Shown here in pieces: positions 1-10,300 of a stretch of DNA of 64,000 nucleotides. The DNA comes from Rosellinia necatrix (taxonomy: Eukaryota; Ascomycota; Sordariomycetes; Xylariales; Xylariaceae): NCBI GenBank assembly GCA_021209875.1, contig JAGYVD010000003.1:2914001-2978000 (forward strand), given 5' to 3'. The notes beneath the pieces were generated by a model that did no database searches, had not been told where the DNA came from, and saw only the letters and a program-made list of their open reading frames with translations. The translations under genes were made by a program, and so were the position numbers. Position 1 is the stretch's first letter. The number at the start of each line of letters is the position of its first letter.

Positions 1-822
1 TTGCTATAGGCGCTATGGGCGCTATGAATTACTCCCGATATACGGCGCCTTACCCACCTCAGTAGGTACCACCTACCTACTGCAGGTAGGGTACCCGATT
101 CAACCGTACGGTTGTAAGATCCACAGGGGCTTGAGCCCGGCACTACAACCCGCCGGCGTCATTTGTGGCTGGATATCTCGTTTCCACTTGCCGTCCTGTG
201 TCGAGTGATCGAGTGGTGAAACGTTGGGCAACCACAACCAAGAACAACATCAGCATGCACACTAGGTAGGGTACCTCTTACCTGCCTACCTACGTAGGTA
301 GTATCATTGCCGGCGATAAGCAACTTGAAATGGCAAGAACTTGAGATTCTGAAGGGGTTTTAAGTTACTGTATAGGCACCTTACCTACCCACCTCTTCGT
401 CGGTAGGTAGGTAGGTACTCTACCTATTGCAGAATCTATCTAGATGTTGGGTAAGTAATCTACCATTTATTGTCTGTTACTGGAGCCCCTTCATTTTCTT
501 CTCCCAAATCTCGTCGAGCGATAGCTACTGAGTACTTAATCGAAGTCATTCGTCGCAGCCAGTCCCTCCTTATATTACATACATGCCTCCCTAAAGTACC
601 TTACAGCAGCCTTCGGGTGCCATATCATCTCCTTCCTACCTACATCCATTGTTGTGCGAATTGTGACGACTTTCGTCCCAATTGGTAGCACGCGATGTAA
701 CTAGTCAACGATGGTGTTTGGTTAAAGCCCAGGTCATTTCATTTACCTAGCCACACTCAACCACTCACATCGCCCGCCCGATTGCACATGCGTCTACAGT
801 ATGCCCATGTGTGGTGTGTGTA

Positions 823-860
<38 letters not shown>

Positions 861-1153
861 TGTGTCTTCGGCTGATCAGCCACTGCCGCGTGTTTCAGTT
901 GTTTCTTTTCTTGTCCGCGGCGAAATCCGCAGTCGAAGCCCGTCACTTGATTCACCCGCTATAAACTCCCTCCCCGTGGCTCAGAGGCGAAGTCATCCTC
1001 CGAATCCTCTGGATCTGCCAGCTTTCGGTCTCTCTCATCAGACGGGGATCCCGTATCTGGACCAGATGACTCCCCGCTAGATTCTGTGTATTACGAGGGA
1101 ACTCGCTCAGATGCAATCGCGACGGTGATACCAGCTCCCTCCATGATTCCATT
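1..1153. other. Intergenic, left edge, with TAGGTACC-type motifs and a TG repeat
   Basis: I see no gene here. The stretch carries several copies of the ACCTACCTAC / GTAGGTAGGTA family (about 55-95, 265-302 and 380-425) that recurs between genes across the window. A pure (TG)14 tract lies at 829-856. The last few hundred bases should contain the promoter of the gene starting at 1154, but I could not pick out a TATA box. Confidence 0.7.
829..856. repeat. (TG)14 microsatellite
   Basis: An uninterrupted TG dinucleotide run about 300 bp upstream of the first gene. Confidence 0.95.
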
Positions 1154-2887
1154 ATGGCGTTAACCGTCAAACACCTCAACTCGGACGCCTCTTTTCTGCT
1201 CTCTTTCGAGCCCGTCATACCTGACTCTGTCCCTGACTCTATCGTGCCACGCCCGTTCACTATTCTGCTAGATCCATGGATAACTGGCCCATCAACAATA
1301 TTCCACCCCCGGATCTCGACCACATCGCATAAGCAGCCCGCCTGCATATCATCGCTCGCGGAACTACCCCAACCTCCAGACGTGGTCATCGTCAGCCAGC
1401 ACCAGCCCGATCATTGTAACGAGGCCACGCTCCGCCAGTTGCCCACGGGCGGGAGGACACTGATCTTGGCTGAACCCGCGTCTGCGCGCGTCATTAGGAG
1501 CTGGAGACACTTTGACAAGAGCAAAATCCGCACTATCGAGCGATGGGAAGACCCACGGGTAACGGGAAAGCAATCTGTAGTCCGAATTCCGGTTCCGCCT
1601 CTGCAGCCCAATGGTCGAGAGGGTGAAGTCACCGTCGCGTTCATTCCCCAGAAGCATGACATTGCCGGCTTGCACAGCGCCATCGGCATTACGTACAGGT
1701 CACCGGCTACGAACGACCTCGTTGAAGCACCACTGGCAAAGCTCCTCACGCCACCTTCAACACCAAGCTCGCACGCACAGAAATATACTGATGCAGAAAT
1801 CAAACCACATGTCCTAATACCAACAGGAGACACGTTCTTATTACCTCCCACACCACCCATCTCCCCCATTGCGCCTATGTCACCTGGATCATTGCGGTCC
1901 ATCCGCTCCGCTTCTACTCTCACTCTCTACAGCCCTAATTTTCGCCCCTCGACTTCCTATCATAACGAAAAGATCCTATCCCCAAGTCTTTATAGTCACA
2001 GCCGGCCGATCTCACTAATTTTCTCCCCTCATGGGATACAGTACAGGTATCTCGCTCCCTATGCAACATCACATCTTGTTGCGGAGGCAGCACTACCACT
2101 GACGGCACTCCTTCATTGCATAGACAGCATCAGCAATCCCTGGTGGTTAGGCGGAAACATATGTGCCGGCGTACCCTATGGTGCCGAGATTGCTTCAAAA
2201 CTAGGGGCGAGGCTGTGGATAAGTGCACACGATGCGGACAAAGATGTTCGGGGTTTGGCAACGGGTTTATTGAAGACACGCCGGTGGAAAGATGAGGAAA
2301 TCGAAGGCGCTCTTGAATCCGGGCCCGGAGTTTTGGGCAACCGCCGAAAGATAGACCAGCATGATGGGCAGGAAAAGTCTAAAGGCGCCCGAAAAGGCGG
2401 TACCGAAATACTCCGCCTTCACAGTGGCGAAGAGATCCTCGTCGCCGGAACAGGGCAGCTATGGCGTGCCACCAGTTCCAACGGCGGTATTTTGTCTAAC
2501 GCAACCCCTACTAAGGAATCCATTGCCCCCCCGCCACCAGTAAATCCCACGCTTCCGACCAAGACAAGACAACATGGAAAATATGGCAAAAAAACGATTG
2601 AGACGCTAATGTTACCCAAAGTCCAGGATGCTATGATACCGAAAACACTTGGCATTTACAAGGCTCTCAGGACGAAAGACTTGATCAAACCAGCACCAAG
2701 GTTGGTTATAGAACAAGAGACCACGGGCAAGGTGGATCAATCCTTGCCGGAGCTAAAGCGAATTCCTATCCAGGGTTCGCCCGCAACTAAGGCCGACAGG
2801 GCATCGGAGGCCGCAAAATATGACGATGCCGTACAGAAAACCGACTCTAGTTTTCGTCGATCTGTGAGATTCGCATTGTCCGCCTAG
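1154..2887 (+). CDS. Metallo-beta-lactamase-fold-like protein of unknown role
   Basis: A single-exon gene of 577 residues. The N-terminal third looks like a metallo-beta-lactamase-fold hydrolase: a beta-strand-rich start (residues 1-45), then a strand ending in a motif at about residues 78-88 reading VVIVSQHQPDHC. In place of the usual HxHxDH metal-binding signature this keeps the final Asp-His but has Gln where canonical histidines sit. A later His-Asp pair lies in WISAHDADKDV (about residues 350-360). The region around residues 190-270 and the C-terminal third (after about residue 415) are Pro/Ser/Lys-rich and probably disordered. Related fungal proteins with an SQxxxDHC signature exist, but I know of no assigned substrate. 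The start ATG gives MALTVKHL and no better upstream start is seen. The gene is convergent with the EF-hand gene. Confidence 0.75.
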   Translation: MALTVKHLNSDASFLLSFEPVIPDSVPDSIVPRPFTILLDPWITGPSTIFHPRISTTSHKQPACISSLAELPQPPDVVIVSQHQPDHCNEATLRQLPTGGRTLILAEPASARVIRSWRHFDKSKIRTIERWEDPRVTGKQSVVRIPVPPLQPNGREGEVTVAFIPQKHDIAGLHSAIGITYRSPATNDLVEAPLAKLLTPPSTPSSHAQKYTDAEIKPHVLIPTGDTFLLPPTPPISPIAPMSPGSLRSIRSASTLTLYSPNFRPSTSYHNEKILSPSLYSHSRPISLIFSPHGIQYRYLAPYATSHLVAEAALPLTALLHCIDSISNPWWLGGNICAGVPYGAEIASKLGARLWISAHDADKDVRGLATGLLKTRRWKDEEIEGALESGPGVLGNRRKIDQHDGQEKSKGARKGGTEILRLHSGEEILVAGTGQLWRATSSNGGILSNATPTKESIAPPPPVNPTLPTKTRQHGKYGKKTIETLMLPKVQDAMIPKTLGIYKALRTKDLIKPAPRLVIEQETTGKVDQSLPELKRIPIQGSPATKADRASEAAKYDDAVQKTDSSFRRSVRFALSA

Positions 2888-3792
2888 TCTTGAACGATAT
2901 AGCGTGGTCAGGGGGTCGTAGAAACACGCCCCTTTACTGCCCACTCGCCGTTGTGTCATTCTTTTATTCCCATATTTTGGTATTTAATTACGCAAATGGG
3001 TAGCCTGTCCTGCGACACGACGACACTACTTTACCCCCCAGTCATCCCACATGTGGAATGGGATAGGAAGGGGCGTGGAAAGTATTCAGTAAGGCGGCAG
3101 ACATGGTTCATCGATACCATCTCGGACGGCCGGGGGAAAGGCGTTGGCTTAGGTTTATCTGGCTTTCATCATATTCAAAATCACCAGGACATCTTCCGGA
3201 CGACTGCATGATTTGGGGTTTTTACGGCAAGCAAAAAAAAACAGTAGAACACCTAATTACTAGCCCTGTCATTATATCGGGCACAAATACCTATCAACCT
3301 CCTTGGGTAGTTTTAGGGACAAAATCGATAGCCTATCCCAAAAATCAGACAAGTACTGCATCCTCACATGTCCGCTCAGACAGCTGTGATGTACAAAAGA
3401 CTTGTTTTCCCTTTTAGCCCCTCAGGGGTAATTGATCTACCTGTTCTAAGACCTCATCCAACTCGTCGAAATATCAAACCCAGCACATGCACACCCACAA
3501 TCCGATGAGCCCTCGGCATCGTATGCCCTTTCCAGTTTCCCCATCTGGGTTTATCATCGTCATCCCTTTAAAGTAGCGGGTATCTATAGCGGTATCTCAG
3601 CATATCCCGCATCCTGAGCTAGGCTCTCGGGTATAGTTGGAGATACAATCCCCTAGTACTTGCAAATTCAAAGCCAAGTCCGATGCCTCGTCTCTACAAT
3701 TACAGCCGTCCAGGTAACATCGTCTCTTCAAAAGTCTGCCTCACTCTTGCGGGGCCACCGACTTCGAGGACGATCCATCAGGTGAGGTGATA
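2888..3792. other. Intergenic between convergent genes
   Basis: This is the 3' flank of both neighbours. I find no convincing coding signal; the small open frames have no recognisable content. Confidence 0.6.
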
Positions 3793-5347
3793 TTACTTCA
3801 GCTGCTTCAGAATCTCAACCAAGAAATCTTCAAATCCTAATGTAATATACCCATCGCGGTCGTCGTCGTACTTCTTGAAAACGTCAGTCATGCGCTTGAG
3901 GCTAATACATGCCTGGACGAAAAGATCGAAGCTCATGACGCCCTCGCCACGCTTGTCGTAGGTGTTGAACAGCAGCTCCACGAAGCCGGGAGTCAGTCGG
4001 TAGCGGAAAGCGACAAGCGCGTTGGAGAACTCATCTAGGCTGATATTCCCGGAACGATCAGCGTCGAACCTGTCAAATAATGTCCGCCACGAAGCAAGGA
4101 ACGACCATAGCCCGCAAAACTCGTCGAACCCAATCGTGCCCGATCTGTCACTGTCAAACATTCGGATCATCATGCGCACCGTCTGCTGGTCGAACGCCGT
4201 CCAGTCACCGTTGACCAGTGCCGCTGAGAGTTCACGCTCTGTAAGTTGCCCCTTGCCTGTTGCGTGGCCAGTATTGTTAGCGCTATCGCTAGATGATAAG
4301 CATATTTTAGACATCATATGATTGGGATCTGTCGGTACCCGTGGGTCGGTCGGTTGCATATGCCTAGCCAAGCCGTTGAGACAATCCGGACCAAGGCCAC
4401 TCATTATCCACCTTGTGTACACTTCCCGTCACGTGCGAACTATGGGCGGGATTTGGCGCACGATCCTCAAAGAAGCAGGGGGTTATACCCGCAACGCATC
4501 GACCCTGTGGCAATAGAAATAGAACATACCATCTTTGTCTACGGCCCGGAACAACGGTCGAAGGCTGGGATCGGCGCCGCCTTCTTGGGGTGCGGGCGAA
4601 GGTGGAGGCCTGTTCGATGCAGGCGGCCGGTTATGCGCCAATGGACGCGGGGCAGTCGCCTGGGGCGGCGGTGACATAGAATGCGATACAGGATGCGACA
4701 TAGAGCCGTGGTGTGAAGAGGTTCGATGACTTGGTTCGTACCGTCGGTCCGGATAACTATCGTGGCGGGAAGGGCCGGGGACTGGGGGCGGTGGCTTGGA
4801 CTGATAATGTGAAGGTGCCGGTCTGGAGCTGCCTTTCTATATGTTGAGGAAGAACGTGTCAGCTATGGCGCATACGAAATAATATTGCGCGTCTATAGAC
4901 AAGGAGAAACTAGGCAATAAATTTGTGTTGCGACAAAGACGCTGACACAAGAAGTGGTAGCTATTGTTGTGGTTGTTGTTGTTGTGGTTGTTGTAGTTGT
5001 GGTTGTTGTAGTTGTAGTTGTTGTTGAAGTTGTAGTCGTCGTCGTCGTCGTCGTCGTCATCGTCATTGGTGGGGATATAGTAGAGGGAGAGAGACCACAA
5101 ACCTGTTCCGGCTCAGCAAACCTGGCGAGGGATGTTAGCGTATTGTTTGATCGCCATGGCTCCTCCTTTGCATCGCCTAGGTGCTCGTCCGGAAAAAGAG
5201 TCGCGGGTGGTGGTGTCCAACCACAAGCCTCTGCGCGAAGGGCAAGGGACGGGGTTGTGATGTTGGTGGGGCAGATGACATTCCCAAGTGGTTGCGACTG
5301 GCTCACCTTGGCAGCTCATCCGGGTTGTATGGCCTATTGTACGCCAT
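3793..5347 (-). CDS. pef1: Penta-EF-hand (PEF) calcium-binding protein, ALG-2/peflin-like
   Basis: A calcium sensor of the PEF family (ALG-2, sorcin, peflin), whose members bind membranes and partner proteins in a Ca2+-dependent way. My model has four exons: 5307-5347, a 19-nt micro-exon 5103-5121, 4530-4836 and 3793-4256. It gives 276 residues with matching phases and good donors (GTGAGC, GTTTGT, GTATGT). The first 110 residues (starting MAYNRPYNPDELP) are rich in Pro, Ser, Tyr and His, as is usual for fungal PEF proteins. EF loops lie at about residues 120-131 (DKDGKGQ), 157-168 (DSDRSGTIGFDE), 187-198 (DADRSGNISLDE), 223-234 (degenerate, lacking the final Glu) and 253-266. EF1 is split by the last intron exactly after its third loop residue. 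The second intron holds a large triplet repeat. Confidence 0.93.
4955..5068. repeat. GTT/GTA/GTC triplet repeat inside a PEF-gene intron
   Basis: About 110 bp of interrupted GTT, GTA and GTG triplets followed by a run of GTC triplets. It lies inside the 266-bp second intron (4837-5102) of the minus-strand EF-hand gene. On the coding strand it reads as AAC/GAC triplets. Retention of the intron would read through it as runs of Asn, Asp or Thr depending on frame. Confidence 0.9.
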
Positions 5348-7205
5348 CTTAGGTCCGTTTCTCGCCTCGGCAAAAGGGGCGGGGGTTTAGGAGCAAGACG
5401 AATAGAGACGGTATTCGGGTCCAGCTATGGGGCGGAAATGAGGAATGAGCAAAGTGTACACAATCAGGGTTTAATTAGGTGAGACCTGAGAAAGATGCGA
5501 GGAGGAGGGAGGTGTGTTATTTTTATGAGATAGGTATTAGATAGGTGAGAGGGGTCATCTGCAAGACTGGATACCTGACTTGGGTAAGTAGGCAGGTACC
5601 TAAGGTATCCTACCTACCTAGGTATCCCCTCCCTCCCTCTACCTAGCATCTTCCGGCATCAGCCGGAACTTTTTGGGTACTGCTATAGATAGTTTGATAG
5701 TTTACAGGCAGGTAGGTAGCAAGTATCTATTAGAAGTCTATAGATGTAACTAGGTAGGTGGCACCGTAGGTAAATATTATAGATGTCCCCTTAGGTACCT
5801 GCTCAACGTAGATAAACACTATAAATGCGCCTACTGTATACACTACCTTACCGCTATGGTGGCGGATTCAACTGTCAGATTCTGTGTCAGAGTTGGAACC
5901 TAAAGGAACCCCTGCCTGCCCTCGATCACTACCTACCAGGCAGTCTCCGGATGTAGTGCTTTGGGGTATACTACAACATGATGTGCTTGTCAACTATTGG
6001 TACTTACCTAAGTTAACTAACCAACCAGGGCCCTAGCCAGCGCTAACGGTGTTGATGATATTGATTAATTTTCTGCTGGGGTGTAAGGATATAGATGGAT
6101 GTACGACAGATATAGATAGAAGTTGCATAGAGAAGCGCAGTCGGCGCCAAGAATGACGACGAATCCCAAGGGGAATCTCATGGTAAATCTAGGTACTAAA
6201 GTATGGCGGTGCTCAAGGAATGAATGGCACGGGTTAAGCAACGGGAGGTGATACGCCAAAGATGACAAAGCGCCGGAAGAATTAGGATGAGGCAATGCAT
6301 TTAATGGCTTGACTATTGGGCGGCAGAGGCAAGGAAGCAAGAAAGAAAGAAAAGAATGCGAGAAGAGCTGAAGAAGGAGATGATGCTTGCGAGATGCCAA
6401 GATGCCTTGCAAGGTTGACTATGTATTGAGGCTGTGTGCAGCTGAGGTCTCCTGGTCGTTCTCACAGCTACATATGTACATGACTACTAGGTAGGTAGCG
6501 TACATACCCGTTAAGTAGATAGGTAACGTGTAAAAATAAGGTATGTACTTACCTACTTAGGGAAGTACACATGTACAAGCACACAATAAATATATTCCTC
6601 CCAATAACCTATTCCCATTGTCCGATGGAAGCAGACAAGAGTGGCGAGTTTTTGCATTGTTCAAGTACTCCAATTCCATAAGCGGACGGGTTCGAACAGA
6701 CGGATTCAAACAGACGGATTTGAACAGGCAGATTCATAATGCAGCTGCCTGCCGTCCGGATCTGCAACACTGGCCGAGCCCCCCATGCAAGACGAGCGTT
6801 ATGCGTCACGGCTGGCTGAGTGAGCACGAATTTAAACACCCGAACATTCAAACATTCAAATATCCGAATATTCGATATTCGTCAGTCATCCCTCTGGCCA
6901 CACACCCTGACACCCCTGACACGCGACACAATCCGGGGGGGTGTTTGCGGACAACCAATGATAAACAACCAATGACACGCGGGACCAAGGCTAGTTATCA
7001 CACGTGAGCTCCAAACAGATGCCCAAATACGTGCCAAAGATCCATAATAACGGCTCTGATGCAAGTCATAAGAACCAAACTCCGGGAAGAACGGCACGGG
7101 TCCGATTATCCGGGGACAGTCTCCATTTTCCCCTTCCTCGGTCTTTGCCCCGTCGCTAGTGTCTACTACGTCCACGGTGATGGTGTCTATTTGAAATAGA
7201 AGTGA

Positions 7206-7245
<40 letters not shown>

Positions 7246-7306
7246 GAGAAAGAGAGAAAGAAAGAGAGAAAATCTGTAGCGAGTATCCCACAGGCACTAA
7301 CCCAGC
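5348..7306. other. Intergenic between the EF-hand gene and the NLR 3' end
   Basis: No supportable gene. It contains several TAGGTACCTA-type motifs (about 5590-5640, 5705-5770, 6485-6560). Short imperfect tandem repeats lie at 6690-6735 (three copies of a unit like CGAACAGACGGATT) and 6841-6882. Two CCAAT-bearing repeats (ACAACCAATGA) lie at about 6951-6977. A minus-strand open frame at 6065-6412 shows no recognisable domain. Confidence 0.55.
7203..7271. repeat. (GAAA)n microsatellite
   Basis: A purine-rich GAAA tract with some GAGA units, about 35 bp beyond the stop codon of the NLR gene, in its 3' flank. Confidence 0.95.
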
Positions 7307-10300
7307 TTAAACGGCATTCGGTGTTACACGCTCCCTTCCCGCTGACCAAAATGTGCGGACTGCCCTCATAGTCATGCTTCCTTCCTCCAGGACATCCAAG
7401 ATTGGCTGAGCTAACTGCTGAAATCCGTCCCACGCATCACTCCCCACCCGGGGCTCGGCCCTGGCCCGGCTCTCGTCCGGCTCGCGACTGTAGTAGCGTG
7501 GAGGTTGTAGATGGCCTCCCGGAGAGCGGCCCCTATCGCTGTCTTCTTGTTGAGGCCGTGGCCGCGAGCTCCCGCGGCTTGACCGGCTCGCATCGCTACC
7601 GGGCCTCGCCTGCCGACTTTGGAAGCGCGCGCCGGCTTGCGAGCCGCCCGTCTCGGCCGTTCCACCTCCGGCTGCTCTGCTCACTTCTTGGCGACTCCGC
7701 CGGTGCCGTGCGCCGCTCTCGTCTGCACCCTCGTGCCTCTCCCGGAGCCTTCTCGCGACTTTGTCGCGCTCCGTCGGGCGTCCTCTTCGTATCTGGCCTT
7801 GTTCGTTCTCGGAAAGCAGAAGCCTGACGTTGTCGAAAAGCTTCGTGTTGTCCACCTCTGGGCGCAGTAGCCGGACTATCGAATCGTGCCTCATAGCTCG
7901 TGCCAGATCCAATGGTGTCTTTTGATTGCCGCTCTTTGCCCTGGGATCGGCCTTCTTCGCGAGAAGTAGCCTTACTAGCTCGTCGTGGCCGAGAAGGGCG
8001 GCAATGTGCAACGGTGTCAAATCTTGCTCGACAGTGATGGCGGTTGGACCAGCCGGGTTCGTGTCGTCCTTCACGCGGACGGTGCCCATACACCTCAGAT
8101 CTACGTTTGCTCCGTGCTCTAGAAGCAATTCTATTACGCCATTATACCCCTGCAATACTGCTATATGTAACACCGTCGTAGTGCCATCGCCACTAAAGCC
8201 GATGCCGGACTCATGATATCGGTACGAGATTTCGAAGTCGAGTAGGCCTTCGATAGTAGCACCGCTCTTTCGTAGCCATCTCACAAGGTCAACATGCCCG
8301 AGCAATACTGCGAGTTGTAATGGGGTTTGCTGGCCTCGGAGTACGACCTTGGCCTCCACCTTTCCCTTGCACTCACAGCTTATTGAGACAGAAGCCAACG
8401 TATCAACATCTTCCTTCCGCCCCAAAACCCGTGCCACATTACCTACCCCACGACATATGGCGAGATGCAGTGCCGTGAGGTCCCGATTTGCAACCTCGAG
8501 ATTGGCGCTGAAAATCGCGCCCTGGCCAGTCTGATGTTTAATTCGAATGTCGATCACACTTCTAGGATTGAACAAAGGTTTCTTTTCCAGAAGCATACGT
8601 ACTGTTTCCTCAGACCCGCTCAAGACGCCCAAGTGCAAGAGTTGGCACCGAGCTACTATATGGCCCTCGTATTCGGTGCCAAATAGGTAGTCAATCTTGA
8701 CCTCAACCGGAATATCAGTATTCGGCACACGGTCATAGAGTAGGCCTACAACTCCCTCGTCGCCCCCGAGTGCTGCAAGATCTAGTGTTGTTGCGACGGC
8801 GCGTATGCAAACCCGTCCGCCATCGTATTCTCGTAGTACATCAGCTATGCAGTTGGCGCCAGCATCAGCTCCGCTATCGAGGAGCTCTCGTATAGGTGCC
8901 CGGCTTCCGCACATGCCTGCAAGGTGCAAGGCTCGCCCCGCGATTTCCGCTTTCACGGCGTTGCCCTGGCCCATTCGCATGTCGCCTATCCGGCATTCCG
9001 CGTCGACTTCGGCCCCGGACGAAAGTAGGAGCCGCACCAACTTTTCGTCCCCGTTCATAGCTGCAAGGTGGAGCGCGGTCACTTCAGTCCCTATAGTGCC
9101 AGGACCCAAGACAATGGCGGAATCGTTGTAGTCGACACGAACTTTGCACCTCGAGTTGACCTCCGCCCCTTGGACTATCAATAGCTCCGATAACGCCTCG
9201 GCGTCTTCATGCCTCCCTCTCACTAAATGCAGCGGCTTACATTCGGCATACACCCGATTGATGCCTGTCCCCGTCGATACAATGCCGTCTAATGAAAGCG
9301 GTGCGTTGGGGTCAACACCCTTCCTTAGAAGCAGCCGTACCGCCGGCATATTGCTATGCAAAAGTGCGAAATGTAGGGCTGTCCCTCGGGCATGTAAAAC
9401 GAAGCGAAGCGTGCTGTCACCTCCATAGTTAACATCTATATCCCACGGGGCGTGTACATCCGGCTGATCCTCCGGTTCCTCCCTTTCGAGTAACAGTTGT
9501 ACTATGGCCTTGCAGTCCAGCATAGTGCCGAGATGCAAGGGCATTAGTACGGTCTGCCCCTCGGAGCCGGCAGTGATATGACAGCCGATTTTGGGGTCGC
9601 AACCTCGTTCAAGCAAAGTTCGTGCTACCGCCTCATGGCCGGAAAGTATAGCCAGATGTAATGGCGTGCATTTCGCTGACATATCGCGGCTCCATCAGGG
9701 GATATCGAATCCCGCTTGGCAGGTGGAGTTGATAGAGGAGCCGTAGTCTAGGAGTAGCTTTGCTATTCTTTCGTGCTTACAATCCGAGTCGCAACGAAGC
9801 GCTATCAGCTCGTCTTGTATTTCGAGTAGGTGCTGGATATGTGAGCGCGATTCCTCCAAAAACATGAGACCAGGGGGGTTCAGCACACCACTCAAGCCAC
9901 TCAACAAAAGGTTAGTAGCTTCGGTTCCCCGGCAGCGGCTGTGATCAGCCTGGATCAGTGTATTGAGGCTGATAAGGCTCGCCGCGGCTACCGGTTGGGG
10001 CAGCTCTAATCGTTTGTTTGCTGAAGCGATGTATGGGGACCAATCTGATTGTGTATCACGGCCCGGATCAACAACTCGAGGGTTAGCTGTATTATGCCTC
10101 CTTATAGAAGCCGAGTGTAATGCCGTCCATCCTCCATTGTCACATGCTTTGACATCGGCTCTGTTTTTCACTAGCATCTCTACCACCTCATAGTGCCCTT
10201 GGCTGGCTGCACAATGCAGCGCCGTGAGACCCTCCTTGTCCTTCATATCCACGGAGCTTCTTCCGAGGAGTGTCTCGACCACTTCTCGGTTCCCCCTCCA

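Noticed and set aside
4893..5352. Long opposed open frames of poly-Thr and poly-Val over 4893-5352
   Set aside because: They come from the triplet repeat in an intron of the EF-hand gene; the splice model explains the region better.
6065..6412. 115-residue minus-strand open frame with a hydrophobic stretch
   Set aside because: No domain, no promoter signal and no splice partners; hydrophobicity alone is not evidence.
7402..9428. Several plus-strand open frames opposite the NLR
   Set aside because: They are antisense shadows of the GC-rich ankyrin and Arg/Ser-rich coding sequence.
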